64,000 nucleotides of DNA, taken from Camillea tinctor (Eukaryota; Ascomycota; Sordariomycetes; Xylariales; Xylariaceae). How positions within the stretch are numbered: the first letter of the stretch is position 1; every line of letters begins with the position of its first letter. The notes under the pieces were generated by a model, which saw only the letters and a list, made by a program, of their open reading frames with translations, did not search any database and was not told where the DNA came from. The position numbers and the translations under genes are program-made. The DNA is taken from assembly GCA_022578605.1 (NCBI GenBank), contig MU394085.1:62001-126000 (forward strand). Direction: 5' to 3'. Positions 1 through 13,770 of the stretch are shown one piece after another.

Positions 1-3000
1 CGTTTTGGTATAATAACATACAGTGTCATAGGTAGTGGAGTGTGCTAACATTGGCTACTAGGAACTAGCTAGGGGGAAGGTCATACATGGCCTTTAGGTC
101 TCTCCTCGGCTCATATTATGGTTGTTAGGGCTACGAAAGGGGGTAGGAGGGTGTCGTCTCATATTGGGCAAGTCTTAAAAGGTGGTACTATGAGGCCTGG
201 GGAATCTGTCACTGGCTTCTTGCTAAAAATCTGGAATAGCCAAAAAGAAATCGAAAATGAATACACGTGATATGTAGGGCGAGCACTTTGAAAGGTTTAT
301 ATCTACCTAGTTAGATGGCAAATTTCTATTCGGCGAGAATTCCATATTTACTTTGTCTACACCAAACATTTGCTGTGGGATAAAGTGCCAATTGTATAGA
401 TACATCTATTTTTGTGCTCGGTTGGATTTCCCTTTGCTTCCTCATACTCTATACTAGTATTGGGCTAGACCTTTGCTAGATCAAGCCATAAGGAATACCG
501 AATGCTTGTATAGGTTTATATGATATCTCATGGGGAAACCAGTCCTTTCCTATGATTATTATAGTATATAACAGTTATCAGGGATGTGGAAATACATGTT
601 TAGGATGTATAACGGTATTTCTACAGAGAGCCTTTCCTGGGTGCTGTGGTAGGTATAACGACATAATCACCTTTCCATTCGATAACTCATAACTCGCCAA
701 AGCTTGTTAGGCAAATATCGCAGTCGGTTTTTGGGGCATGTCCATGGTCTCTCAAGCTAGTGAGTTGAGGAGAGAGGATAAGAGCGGGCGACATGATCGT
801 ACTTCGAATACAAATTTCCGATACTCCGGGGGTGCTCTAAAGTTCGCATATGTAAGCAACATATGTTCAATCGATGGGCATGAGATAGTGGCCGTTGAAT
901 AGATCACTTGATATGTCACCAAGCGTTTGGGGTTGGAAATAGGCAGAAACCGGGTATCATTAACTGATAATAGATGTCACACATGTTCCATGAAATTTGT
1001 ATATTTGGAGCAGAGTTATTATGTGCAGGATTATGGACACAAGATAATGGTACCTGCTTCTTAACTACCAAAGACAAAATATTGATCCTCATAAAACAAG
1101 ATGTTGGAGGCAGCTGTATTTTTAGTTCTCCGCCTAGTATGTATGCTATTTCTCCAATCTGTACTAGATAGGTTGTGGTAATATGGAGAGATGCTTGTCT
1201 CATGTATTTTGAAGAATCTAGAATACAAATGGCTTGATACATAAGCCTATTAGCTTTATATAGGAGATCAGCTTAAAGATTAAATAGTGTGGTTAAGAAC
1301 CGTTAACATATAATTCGCTGGGAATTCGAGATCCATTCCTAATTTACACTTGCCTATAGCATAATACTGTATTTAAACCGGGACCTAATCAGTGCTATTG
1401 CAACGAATGGTGTTATTCCTCTCTTCGTCTCCGTGGGTGTTGATACAACATCCCAGGGTTTGTTTTCTGTTTTAGAAGGGTACTAGAAGGCTCACGCCAT
1501 TACTTACTACAGTGCAGGATATACTAGATCATGTTACGCGTACATGGTTCTTTTAAGTAAATCAATATCTGAGGTTGAATCATTATATTTATTTGGGTAA
1601 TGTAAGACTCCTATTGATTAGGTAGCAAAGCATTAGGAAGTAGAGAAGTAGTGACGGATTATCCGAGTATATAACAGAACTGACATGATATGTTGATATA
1701 ATTCTGGTATTAGTTCTATGGTCTTGTAGAAATGGAGAGCGGCATAAGTAGAACTCGCATATATCGTTCTTTCTATCCTCTGGAAAGATACTAACAGGCT
1801 TCCTTCGTACCGTTTAGATGTCTAAGCATATGCCTAAAACATTGAAAACCGGCTTTCAAACCTGTACTACCTGTACTTGATATGCCGTCTTTCGCGTCAC
1901 TCTTAACCTCGGGCTCGTAGGTGAGGAACTACGATTGGTTATTGTGGCTATTTGTATGTACGAAGTAATATGTAAATGCTGATATGAAATGTATTGGCGA
2001 GGCTGAGGATCTTCTCGGAAACATCGGTAAGTAATAATTGGCAGTGCAGTGCAAATCGTAGTGTCTACAGCAAATCTATAAATCTGATAGTCCCGCCTTT
2101 CTGAGGACCGACAATCGGAAGAAATTGGTGTACCAAGTACCTAACTCGTAGAGGGCTAGAATATCATCGTCGACATGATCGTCAATGTTGAATTACGCCT
2201 TCCATATATGCTTGTGTAAATCTTGGAAATGGGACCGTGTCGTAATTCAAAGTTCGTTAACGATTATTGATGCGGGACCCATTTCGGAGGCTCCTCACGG
2301 TGGAAGAAGTTGTTGGTCCGAAGACTTCATGACAAGATCATGCTGAAGACTTAGAGGTAAATATGGTTCGGCTATAGACACATGCGCTGTGTTGATATTT
2401 CTTGATGTTCGAGAATACCAATGCTGATTCGAATATTGACGAGCCTCCTGTAATATTGTTTTGGCCCATCTCTTATCTCGCTAGTTTATTTCTTGTCTTT
2501 TCGGATAAAGCAGCGTTATATTTGTTTGGAGGCGCGAACTTGCGAATGCTTTGTACCAAAATCGGCAAGCAAACACACAAGACTGATTGGAATTCGATAG
2601 CGGTTGTGTCGGGATAGTTTCGATTACCGTTGCCATGTTGTACAAATGGAACTTGGGCAAATAGATGACGCTAAACGGAACGACCAGATTATGCATTTAT
2701 GTAACGCACCCTATATCGTGTAGCAACAGCTGTTAGCCTTTGAAGTAATGAAGTTTGTAACAGATTCATCGTTTTGGTGTGTTGTTGTCATTATTAGTGA
2801 CACGAACTCCCCTGTGGTGTCTTGTTGTGTTGGGTAGGATTTCCCAAGAGCGTCTTTGTGAAATTCAGGGATGGGTACATCATTCAGCGATCGAGAGGGT
2901 TAGAATCCAAAAAAATTGTCCTCACATACCCTAACCTTGAACAATTGCGAATAGGGCGTTGTCAAGAAATCCTTGCGGTCAACGGAGACAGAGGTACAAG

Positions 3001-4500
3001 ATTGGATTGATTGTATACGGCATGAGATCTGTGCAGGAGTGTATTGCTCTGGAGCTGTGTTGGCTCTTGTATTTTTGCGCGCAGGATCCATCATTCAATC
3101 GAATGGCTGTATTGTCTATTGATTTGATTTGAGGGTATAGTAATCTCTGAGAAGATGGCAATAGTCGGGTTTGCCGCCACTTATCTGTTGAGAGCATCTC
3201 CTTCGACGCGTTAGACTTTGTGTAGTATGAGGGGGTACGATTGGCCGGGAGAATTATTCGGATGATGACTAGCGACACAAACCTTTCGGTGTCCCTTCGC
3301 AATTTTCCGCAAATATCAAATGATTCAGGACTAATGATGGAATCCTTTTCTCTTATAGATATTCTTAGAAGGACGATCGACGCTACCCCCCTCCTCCTCC
3401 ATCTCCTCCTTTGCTCGTCTTTACAAAGGCAGAATACGGAGATTCAAGATCGCGATGGGAGGTGAATTTAGAACTCGGCTAGCTCGAGCGATAGAAATTC
3501 GTAGAGTTGTTGAGACATCGGCGTTAGGGGGACATATCTCTGAACAACGCGAGCGAGACAATCTTTCGAAAAGATTACCGCTATGATACGGTTGGCAATG
3601 GAGCGTCGGGGTAGGATTTGATGGACAATTGTTTTGCTAGTACCGTATTTCGCAATATTGGCAATGTTTAGTAGGAACCATTGGTATCATCAATTCCAGC
3701 CGTATATTGATGACGTTCGATGGCCTCGAGGTTGAGGTCGAGACTCTAAATGTAAGAAGAGACTAGCGACTTCATGACACTGCGTCGACATTCTGGGTAA
3801 AAATATCAAGACAATAAACATGGAAAACGGAGTATACTTAGACTATATGATGACTATATCTCTATAAATATTTGCTGAGCAGCTGGTATTACATTGATAG
3901 TATTCCGAGTTCTTGGTAAAGCTCATAGGGCGGATTAATTCTAGCTGAGAATATATAGATGGGTAGGACGAGACGGTAAAGTACCTGACGTTCATAGGGA
4001 TGATTAGGTTAGATAGGTAGGCATATTAACCAATATAACATCAAGTTATTAGGTGTATAGAAGAGCTTGAACAGTCGAAAAATCGAATCAAGTTTTTCTT
4101 CGTTGAGTTGCCACAGCTAATAAAGAACTTCAGACATATTCTGGTCTTGTTCTCTCGTAGAGCCAACCTCGAAAAAGGTAATAAATGGGCAAGTTGGTAG
4201 TGTGTTAGTGTTGTTAGTGGTTGTAAGAAAGATAATGCCGGTGGGACTTCGCTCGTGCGTTGAGTGGGTTTCAGTACCAAGGACATTTGCTTAGTCACAT
4301 GATCTAAACCAAAGAGAGATAAAGAGTTTACTTTACTCCCTGAATAATCCCGTAATTAGTTTGTTTACCCACGGTTCGAACTTAAGAATTTGGTGACAAT
4401 CTGTGTTACAGATATCTCATAAGTCTAGTCTTCTAATAGCTTGAACAAAACCCCTTGAATATACACGGAAAACACGACATTGTACAACAAGGATCATATA
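1..4500. other. TA-rich gene-free block, RIP-like
   Basis: No reading frame here can be tied to a protein family; the longest are about 60-110 codons and overlap each other on both strands. The stretch is visibly rich in TA dinucleotides and T/A runs, as expected of repeated DNA mutated by RIP. Around 2200-3300 some segments read like degenerate coding sequence broken by stops, but I cannot identify the ancestor. No terminal repeats or transposase motifs were found. Composition was judged by eye, not calculated. Confidence 0.5.
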
Positions 4501-7500
4501 AGAAGAACGAATACAACAAAAGCGAGAGAAAAAAAAAACAATATTATACTGGCATATAGTAAGTATGCCGGCTTAGGTAGTATGTATGTAACCTCACCAA
4601 GAACAATAAGGGGTAAGATAACCCTGATGGTCTAGATTTCTTACACAGCCATTAAATAAGTAACTACATACCTACACCACACAGTAACACGTTATCAAGG
4701 CTCATTTTATGTCTACGGAAATATAAAATACAGACCCGCAAGATCGGACGAATAGGCGATCTAGATGATAGGTCACTCTTGTACACTAGTGCACTTACAT
4801 ACCTAACCTTAGGTAGTTAGCATTGTCCTTTACGGCTTTGTAATACACCTATACATAGATACATTGATTACATGTACAGCATCGTGTTGTTCCCGGAACC
4901 ATCATTATAGAGATCAGCCCTTAATCTAGTACCATGGGCAAAACCTATGTAGGTAACTTATCTGCCAAAAGCGGTTGTACTTTTAGTAAGTTTACGATAT
5001 AGATAAACGACAAGGACTACACAGGTAATACCACAACCTTGCGCGATCTCCCTGGGGTAGTAATACTAGCTAGTCAGTACCCCAGCCTGTAAATACCAGC
5101 CAATCAGATGGCCAAAAGGCTTCCAACAAAAGCCAATGGCATCTAGGCATCGTACGATTCCCTCTGTTTCTTCTTTTCGTTTTTATTTTCCCCTCTAAAC
5201 TGTTTAAGCGTGTTAACTCGGAGGGAAAATCCCTACTTACCCAAGGGACTAGTGAAACGGCCGTAGATAGCATTGAGGGTACAACACATGCATACATACA
5301 TATACATTCGTAGATAATACGTGGCTACGTATGTTAATAACTAAGTAAGTAGTAAGCTGATGCCATCCATACCTAGCATTGTGAGATAAGATAGAGTACC
5401 GCAAATGAAGAAGCAACAAGGTCTGATTATGACAGACATGAGAGAAATCATGCTGTGGAATAGCATAATATTTATGCCATAATACTAGCAAAACTGCTTC
5501 GGATGTCTTAGAGTTCGCAGTAAAAGAATAACTGCCGTTCTCCTTGTCGCAGTACTTGAATACCTACGATCTGCTTGTAGCATCGTCCGCTAGCATCGCG
5601 GTAGTCTGGCTTCTCAGCTTGATATGCTAAGGCCTCACTAATTTACGGGTTTCACGGGTTTCCCGACATCCTTTCCCGCCTTCTCCTTCAACGAATATCC
5701 CTGGCTTGTTACTAACTAGCAGGCCAAACAAGTAGAGCGATCATACTTGAAGGGGGAGGGGTGGTGGTAATAAGGGCCTATTTCGAGTACTGCTACCTCA
5801 TTCACACGCTCGGAAAGGAGAGGAACCTTGATTTCTCTCTTTTAAACTTCTCGCAAGCTTACTACCGCCTTCGAAAGCCCGAAGAACTGGGCTCGACCCT
5901 TTAACAAACCAACCTCAGCTACCAACGTTTCCCCCTCTTCCCTCCATCCCCTAGAGGTTGAGAACCCGAAACTTTGAAGGAGTATGAAACTTGCCGATTC
6001 CCGCCAGCGAACCGTACCGAAACCTTCGCACAGAGCAAAAAAAAAAAGAGTCAGGGAAAAGGGAAAGTTAAAATAAAGGTTTAAAAGGGGGCTCATAGCG
6101 ACTAACTGGGTTAGATACAACGCCAGTGTTCCCTACTTAGAATCGGTAGGTAGGTTTGAAGAGGAGGTGATTCGAACAAGAATTGCGCAATGCGATACAG
6201 CAACAAGAACATAAGGGGGGATAATACGCAAAGGATACCTGATAGGGGGGAGAGATTGTAATGATACCTGTGAAAGAGAGTACATACAGTAGACAGATAT
6301 CTAGGTTTTATCAGCATCGGGTTGCACGAATAATACAAGAGAGACGAGGGGATAGTTACCTCCTCGTTCCGCCCAGTTATTCTCTCTACAAACAACTGTA
6401 CATATTTTTTTCTCTGCTCTTCAAGTTCCTATCATAGCTGAAGAACGATACCATGAAAGAGTGAAAGAGAGGAGGGGGTAATTGCTCTCTTCCTCTTCCC
6501 CCTCTCTTCTCTTTCTCTTCCCCTTATATTCCTTCTACAATAACCATTGCAATGGTCTTCGATATAGGGACAGAGGAAGAAGTCATTACGAACTACACCG
6601 AGCCATAAATCATCTTTACCACCTCTCCTCCATTCTCCGCTCTTTCCTGGTTTTGTTTTCAGTTTTTTTCTTACCTGGAAAATGATCATAGCAAAATTTC
6701 CAGATATGAGAAATGTTAGTCGTTACAAAGTATCAACAACGCGCCTGGGTAACGCTGGTAAGGAAGGGCGATGGTAATAAAATTATTGATCAACTTACTC
6801 GGTAGAGTTTTCCTTAACTAATCTAGGTAAACAGTCCTTTACCAAACCTACCTTCCTATTTCTTGTCTCTTCCATAATATACATGATGCCTTCCTCTACT
6901 TCCTAGTTGCCTATCTCCATACACACCTATTCTTTATTCTTCACTTGGTTCATAGTAGATACTTCCTCTGATATAGAAAGGGTACAGAAAGAATCATATA
7001 CTACCTCTATCCCAATAAAGTCGGCTGGTTTCTCTCTTTCCTTTATTGTCTCTACACATTAAAATGGTGTTTCCTTTTTGCAATGCCAGCATTTATAGAA
7101 AAATATCTAGATATAGATCATCAAGTGGACGTTTAGATTCCCCCCTCTTTCCTGCTTTCTATTTTCTCCTGTCCTTATTGTTTATCCCTTCGTTCCCCAA
7201 AGTATTATTTATTTTCTCTTTCAAAAGTTATCACTAATAAGGGCTCAATAGGCTCGTATCGACTCGATTCAATCTAGTTCGAAAAAGGATTTTTTTTTGG
7301 TTATCGTAGGCCTCCTTGTCGGATCCGAGAGCGATAGAAGTCATAGACACTACACGGCTAAAGGGAAAGGGCGAAGGAAGAGGAGAGGTAGAACTAGAGG
7401 GAGTTGGAACAGTATATCTGGCATAGAACGCAGTTTGTTAGTTATTTGTTTGTAGAATAATACAAAATACCTGCTGCGGATGTGTCAAAAGAAACATCAT

Positions 7501-10500
7501 ATCGCAATTCTTTTATTCTAATTCGCTGTACAGCGAGAGACTGGACCCCGAAGAGAATTAAATACAAGAAAAAAATTGGAAAACCAGATAGTTTTTGATT
7601 CTGTTTCCTGGTTTGTCTAACTACCTCGGGATCTAAGGAAGGGAGAATATTTCGAAACGCGAACTGCGGAAGTAGTTCCGTCACTTACAGTAGAATCTAT
7701 GTCCACTAATACCTCTTCCCAAGGATTTCAGGAACCTAATTAATTAGTTCTCCTCTATCACTCAAGCACAATCTCCTTCCTAAAGTATCCTTTTCTTCTT
7801 CTTTAAGTACTCTCTACCTTCACACGTCACACATAGGCAAGTCAGGTACCCGCCCATACACACAGGCTTCCATCTAGAATAAGGAAAAGACAGAAAACGG
7901 GATGAATTCGTTCTCCATCATACACCTACCAACCAAGTATATGGCACCGGATATGCCACAACAGGAGCTCTAGATGGGGAAAACGTATTCACCGTTGGGC
8001 GAAGAATTAGGCTACGCAGGTGACTACGAAACGCAGCGTTGGGCTGATTACATTGTCCTATTTTCTAGGCCAAACCTAGTTCCTCGCAGATAGAATCGAT
8101 TCTACAGACAATACGAAGATAAAATGAGGATACTTACATATGTAACTAACCTCCGTAGGTAAGAGAACACACAAAACAAAACAAAAGAAAAAGCAGGCAA
8201 GGTAATAATAAGCTAACGAAAAGCATAACACAACAGGGCACCCCATTTAGAAGTAAAAAGAAAATAATAAGGATAGTAATAAATTAAAGAAAAAATTTAA
8301 ACAAGCGTGTTTATGGGCTATTATATTTCTATCTACTACTGATAATGCTACCTATGTAGGTAAGGCGCACAAACATATAACCTACATGACCTACATATAT
8401 ATATATGTCTATTTAGGGGCGGCGAGAAACACCAGTCTTTGCTAGAATAGGTAGGTAACGAGAAGCTAACATAAGATAAAAAATAAAAAGAAAGAGAAAA
8501 AGGAAATCCGATGATAGTCACCTACCTAGTTAGTAGTAGTGAGTAGTTACAATATATTACCGTAGGCATTGTTTTATTTTTACAATTTTCTTTTTCCCTT
8601 TTGACAATTTTCGATTCTGGGGGTGCCCTTGAAGTTACCTTACCCGGGGAGGGGGGGCAAAGGAGGCTATGCTCTGTCACTAAGCTCGTAGTGTTTCTAC
8701 GGGCAGTTATAGCCATGGTCGTTGTTGTTACTTGCAACAAACTTGTGTTTTCAGCTCTCACTAGTGTGTTCTTCTACTCTTACCCCCTCCCCCCTTTTCC
8801 CCTTTCACATCTTTCCGTGGGTGAGAGAAGAATCTCGGAAGAGAAAGAGACGGGAATCCCGGAGCAAGATGAGGAACGAGGCGAGAAGAAAAAAAAATTG
8901 TGCGGTTGTACGATAGACCGGAAAAGTAAAGGTAGACCCAACAATGGTTTTTTTAGAACCAGACTTGGCCCGGCCAATGTAAAAACTTACTTGCGCTTGC
9001 CCAACCAACAAGCCATATAGAGAAAAAGAGAGAGACAGACGATGATTGCCATGTGTTTTTGGGGTGTATTCCAGGGTTTTCATTTTTGGAAAAGACGTCA
9101 TACGCCCCCTTCGGTGCCCTCTCCCTCACATGCCATCGTCATACCTACCTTCCGTACGGTCACGGGCAACAAAAGCGAACATATCTGCGAACAAATAACG
9201 TCTTATACTCACCTTCTCTTTCCCGCCCACAGGCGCCCTCCGTCCTCCTTCCCCCCTTTATCTTGTATTTTTGTTTTCCTTCTCCCACTGCTAGCTGTAC
9301 AAGAGGGAAGAGTGAAGGATGGAAGGGTGAGTAGGTTAGGTGGGTAGTGTAGCAGTATGCGTGTATGTGTTTTCCCCCATTGGCATCCACTCATCGTCCC
9401 GCGTAACCACTTGGGATACTTGGCTGGGATGCGGGTATTGTTTTTTTTCTCCCCTTTCTTAGGCTCGAGTCATGTTGATAAAGTTTGAGCTAAAACAAAC
9501 CAGAATCTACAAGAAGCGTGCGTGTGTGTGTGCGCCCCCCTCTCTCTCTTCCCCCCCCCCCCTCTTCCCTTGTGGATAGCTCGAGGTTAGGTTAGGTCTG
9601 GATAAAATAAACTTTTTTTCTTGTTCTCCGTGTATCCCCTCATCCATGTTGTATAAGTTACGTGGTTTCTGACGAGTAGGAAGGTTTCGGTTTCGGATAA
9701 CGGGTACGGTACGGTGCGTAGCGTCTGAACCCGCCGGCCGCGAGTAGTGTGGTTAGTGTACTTGTAGTTATAGTGGTAAAATGGCGGTTCCCACACAATA
9801 AAGCGTAGGTTAGGTATGGTGTACCTTGAAACTCACGCAAACCTAAGGGGAATTCATTTAGACAACGTAGTTAGTGTCTTCGACGGCTTTCTTCTAAAGG
9901 GGCAGAGGGGAAGTGAAAGGCACACATAGACGAAACCGGGAATTGAAGAAGTAAGCAAAAAGGAGAAGGGGGGAACCTTTCCTGACAATAGGAAGGCCAT
10001 AAGCATTAACCTTGTTTTTTAACCAAATAATAGTAAGTACTATCATTTTAGCGTCCGGGATCACCTCTTTTATTCCTAGTGTAGAGATAGATACAGATAG
10101 AATCAGCGAGGGTCATAGAGGGAAAAGTAAAAACAGAAGGGGAAAAAAAGGAAACGTAAACTCTACCTTTCCATGTTGAGGATGATACATATGTAAGTAG
10201 CTGGAAAGGGGGCGTTTAGGTTTCGGTTGTACTATATTGTGTCAGAAGCCTGGGGTTACAGGAAGAAGGGGAAAAGGAAGAAAGCGGTTCCCGCCTAGAT
10301 CTATCTAGGAAAAGTACCCCGGGTGAACAGGGGGCCTCAACCTTAGGTTGATAATACCGAAGATGGTGTGTGTCCATGTGTCCACTAGAGGCATAGTTTC
10401 TGGTGACTCCCTGGGGGTTCAGCCTACTTACTACTTGTGCTCATTAGCAAGCAGTAATGCCCGTGAGGGGTGGAGATCCGCGTGAGCGTGAGGAGAACGA

Positions 10501-11513
10501 CAGAATAAGAGAGAAAAAGAAAAACCAGAGCCAGAACTAGAACCAGAGCTAGAACAAGAACAAGAATAATGCCTGTCACATAACACAAACAGCCAACGCA
10601 AACGTTCCCCATCTATTCTCGACCATCGTCACAAGCCAACCACAGCAGAATTATCAATGGTCTAGACCTAGAGTGGATAAGCTCTTGGCAACGTAATCCG
10701 AGTCGACTAGGTTGATAAATAATACATTTGTTAGGTAGTAGTAGGAAGTTGGTTTTCCTTGTTGAGAGGATGCCCAAGAGGCCGTTGCCTCGAGGATCTG
10801 CTCATGATTCAGCAAGGTGACATCTATGTAAAATCCGGAGTCCGCTCCCCCCTCCCCCCTTCCTTGAAGCTAAAACCTTTTAGTTTGTACATATTGCAAC
10901 GAAGTTGGAGCTGTGGCCCCAGCGGGCTGGCCTATCTGCACGCCTGTTTGCCAGTCCCGGGCTCCTGCTATCGATCGACGGCTCTATTCCACCGTCATGG
11001 CCTTCTTTTTCGGCTATTAGTCCCGCTTCTCAGCTGCTACACCAAAAAAATTAGAGGCGGCGCAGACAACTGTTGAAAGACTAGATTGGTCGGCCACTTT
11101 GGGGAGAAATCTGGGACGTGGAGTTGTCTCCCCCCTCTTCTCCCTCCTCCAAAGACACAGGATGGGATGTATATATGCGCATAATTTGATAGCAATGTCC
11201 GTAAAGACGTAACGACACGCCGGGATACCGTGGCCAACGACAAATTATGAGACTCCGGCTTTCTCTCCGAGAACACCATGTCACTTAGAACATCGAATCT
11301 CAGTTGGTAACAAGGTAGCAAGCAGCATTCCATTCGCTTTCGACATGGCTTATCAGACATTGGTATCCACCACAAGATCCACTCTACTAACTCTTCTCCA
11401 GCCTTGAACGCTCTGATCATGACGACTAATAGCCTGGCAGCCTGGAAACCCGTCTGCTGTGGTTAGTGTTGTCACGCCATGCCTTGCCTGCCCATCCCTG
11501 GGGCACTATCTAG
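4501..11513. other. gene-free intergenic DNA with simple repeats
   Basis: I see no supportable gene. Open frames near 5842-6395, 7442-7684, 8601-9020 and 9042-9347 are low-complexity, occur on both strands at once, and have no splice-linked continuation. The region contains pyrimidine or purine tracts (6480-6530, 8760-8820, 9540-9570), a short AT run near 8395-8407, scattered CCTA/TAGG runs and, near 10520-10565, a degenerate AGAACC/AGAGCC-type hexamer repeat. Confidence 0.5.
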
Positions 11514-11692
11514 TACAGTAAACTCTCTCTATAACGATACTCCACTTTTCAGAAAAATGTATCGTTATGAAGAGATATCGTTATGTGAAGTAGCGATTTA
11601 TATGGGAAAAACCCCTGTACGTACGCGGCTTTGAAGCTTTTGTGGAGCAAATATGGCCCGTGCACGTATCGTTATGGGGAGGGTTTACTGTA
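11514..11692. mobile_element. TA-flanked MITE (Tc1/mariner- or pogo-like, non-autonomous)
   Basis: The element body is 11516-11690 (175 bp). Both ends begin CAGTAAAC when read inward. The 25-bp terminal inverted repeats (11516-11540 and the complement of 11666-11690) agree at 22 positions, and all three differences are T on the left against C on the right. A TA dinucleotide lies immediately outside each end (11514-11515 and 11691-11692), the target duplication of Tc1/mariner-superfamily elements. The subterminal motif TATCGTTAT recurs at 11560-11568 and 11576-11584 and belongs to the right end at 11667-11675. No transposase fits inside, so it must have been mobilised in trans. Superfamily assignment rests on the TA duplication and the CAGT ends; the exact family is not known. 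Confidence 0.8.
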
Positions 11693-12451
11693 GTGTAATT
11701 AATTCCACGAGTTCTTTGCTCCAGCATAGTGAATATCAATAATTAAAACATTTTTTTTAATCAGCAATAAAGCTGGATAGTCTCACGCTTCGCTTGCGCG
11801 ATGTTTTGGTTTAGTACGAGGTATTGAACGCAACGCAAATAACACCTGAATCACCCGTAAAATAAACGACCATGGCGACAATAACGTATTCAAAGAGAGG
11901 AAATAAAAAGCAAAAGTCAACAAATATTCGAAAATCTGCCGTGAGGCAAGCCAATCTTTCCCCTTCCATAATCGAATCGACTGGACTTCGTGAGAATAGC
12001 AAGAAAACGAAAACAAAAATTTTTGGTGAACCGTCGCGAACGAGAGCGAGTCGAGGATATATGAGCTGACTGATGTTCGTCGCCAAACTAGTATGTCATC
12101 TAAAACCACCGCCTACCTCCCCTAAAGACCTGGTTTTCCTTTATGCTGCGCCAGATTATCATTTCTTTTTTTAATATTTCTTTGCCTCCAGCCATAGCCT
12201 CTTCTTTGGGATTTCCATGTTGTTAAAATTGCATCGTGGTCCCTGAAATGACCGATCAATTACAAGCCGAGCCTCCGTTTGTGCAAAAGTAGTCGATTCG
12301 ATGATCCGTACGGTGTAAGCATCCTAGTAATCGTATGCTGGCCAGCCAGCCACTAGCCCTGCCGACTTCCCTGTTCCTCCCCCCCGACATCGATAAGTCC
12401 CCCGAGTTCCTCCGCCATCCGGTGGCGACATCAAAGACCACGTCGTTCCTG
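11693..12451. other. 3' flank of the Zn2Cys6 gene
   Basis: AT-rich sequence between the MITE and the stop codon of the minus-strand regulator. Overlapping frames of 60-110 codons occur on both strands at 11783-12109, but none resembles a family or shows splice-linked continuation. It probably contains the 3' UTR and polyadenylation site of the gene at 12452; no exact terminator can be assigned. Confidence 0.4.
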
Positions 12452-13770
12452 TTATGTTCGGCGGTTCAACCGGCCAAGCATATTTTGGTCTATATCATTA
12501 CCCGAAGGTCCCGAACCCATAATATTTTCCAGACTCATGACGGAACTTGCAGAGCTACCGCTTACTGCGGGACCCGCCGGAGGACCCGATGGGCTCCCTC
12601 TGGGTGGAGGTGTTCTATCATACCCGCGAATCGGAAGAGCTTGAGGCGGGAATTGCTGATAATTCTGTAAGTTGCTTGGGCTGCTGCTAGAAGGAGACCG
12701 CCGTCGAGAATTATCCTCAGGAAAGGTACTCGGAGGCGGAAGACGTATTCCATGTTCGTCCTCCGACGTTCTATGACGTCGTCTGCTGCCTTCGCCTCGA
12801 TCCTCAGAGAAGGGCCCATATGAGCTAGTTGGCGAGGGAACCGACTGGTCATATGGGGCTGCCGTTGCTGAGAAATTGCTGCCTGGATTTGCGAGAGGCT
12901 GTGCTAGAGGTTGTCCGTAGGCCCCAAACAGCTGAACACCGGGAGGAATACCGTTGGGTAAAGCCGATATCGGGACAAACGCTGTAGATGCTGTAGATGA
13001 GACTGGCTGAAAGATACACTCCTGGTTCATCTTGATGCAATTTGTACATTTCCCTCCGGGGGAATTTTGATAGCCACTGCATCGAATCTGTTATCATATT
13101 AGCCTACTTGACTTCATGTTTATATAAGACTTTGGCTCATGGGTCTTATCCTCACCTTCCTCCTCCTACAATATCTACAAGCAATAGAAGTCCGTTGCCG
13201 AGGTGCAGACTGTTGCATTACAGACGGTCCTGCCTGGGCAGCCCTTGCAAATTCATAGGAACCAGGAGGGCCTCGCTCGGGGCGGTAGACATAATCGTAT
13301 TGACCTGACCCGCTATAAGACGGAGGTCGCTGCCCTGGATAATACTGTTGGGCGCGTGGATCCGTTGAGTAATTTGCTCTGGGGTCCTGACCATGGCCCT
13401 GTGCGGGAGGCAGATAAGGCTGGTGACTCGAGCTTGAGGGGGGGGGATAAGCACTCCCGGAGGGAGGAGTGTAGCTTGAACCCTGGGGCGCATGGACACT
13501 GCCGGGGGGAGGGGGGTATCCATTGGTAGAGCTAGGAGATTGGCCATAGCTGGATGCCCTCGGATCCCAGGCCCTGCCGACGGACGAGCCATAGACGCTG
13601 TTAGGGTCCTGGATAGACGGCAAAGTCACTGAGCCTGAAGCCATGGTTGATCGTGGAGGAAAAGGAGAAGTCCTTGAACGTTCGTCCTCTTCACCAGGAG
13701 CAGGCGGGTACTGAGAATCGCTGTTTGGATCGTGTCTTGGTGGTAGTCCCCTATTTCGGTCCTCTGCCAT
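12452..13770 (-). CDS. Zn2Cys6 (GAL4-type) transcription factor, short form
   Basis: Two coding exons, complement(12452..13087, 13156..13770), encode 416 residues; the 68-bp intron runs GTGAGG...ACAG. The start chosen is the ATG of MAEDRNRG; an in-frame ATG 54 nt upstream lies in less protein-like sequence. Residues 1-195 are disordered and rich in Pro, Ser, Tyr and Gln. The zinc cluster spans C198-C229 with spacing CX2CX6CX10CX2CX6C, starting CRYCRRRKIRC. The intron falls inside the cluster, directly after CRRRK. Residues 230-416 are again Pro/Ser-rich, with an Arg/Ser-rich patch. There is no obvious fungal-specific middle homology region, so the protein is much shorter than the usual 600-900 residues. 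It should be a nuclear DNA-binding regulator; the targets are unknown. The family call is firm, the ortholog is not named. Confidence 0.87.

Noticed and set aside
8601..9020. 139-codon open frame on the plus strand
   Set aside because: Low-complexity purine-rich tail, frames open on both strands, no family resemblance.
10424..10612. Short minus-strand frame with a hydrophobic Leu/Val stretch
   Set aside because: The hydrophobic segment is the translation of a degenerate hexamer repeat, not evidence of a membrane protein.
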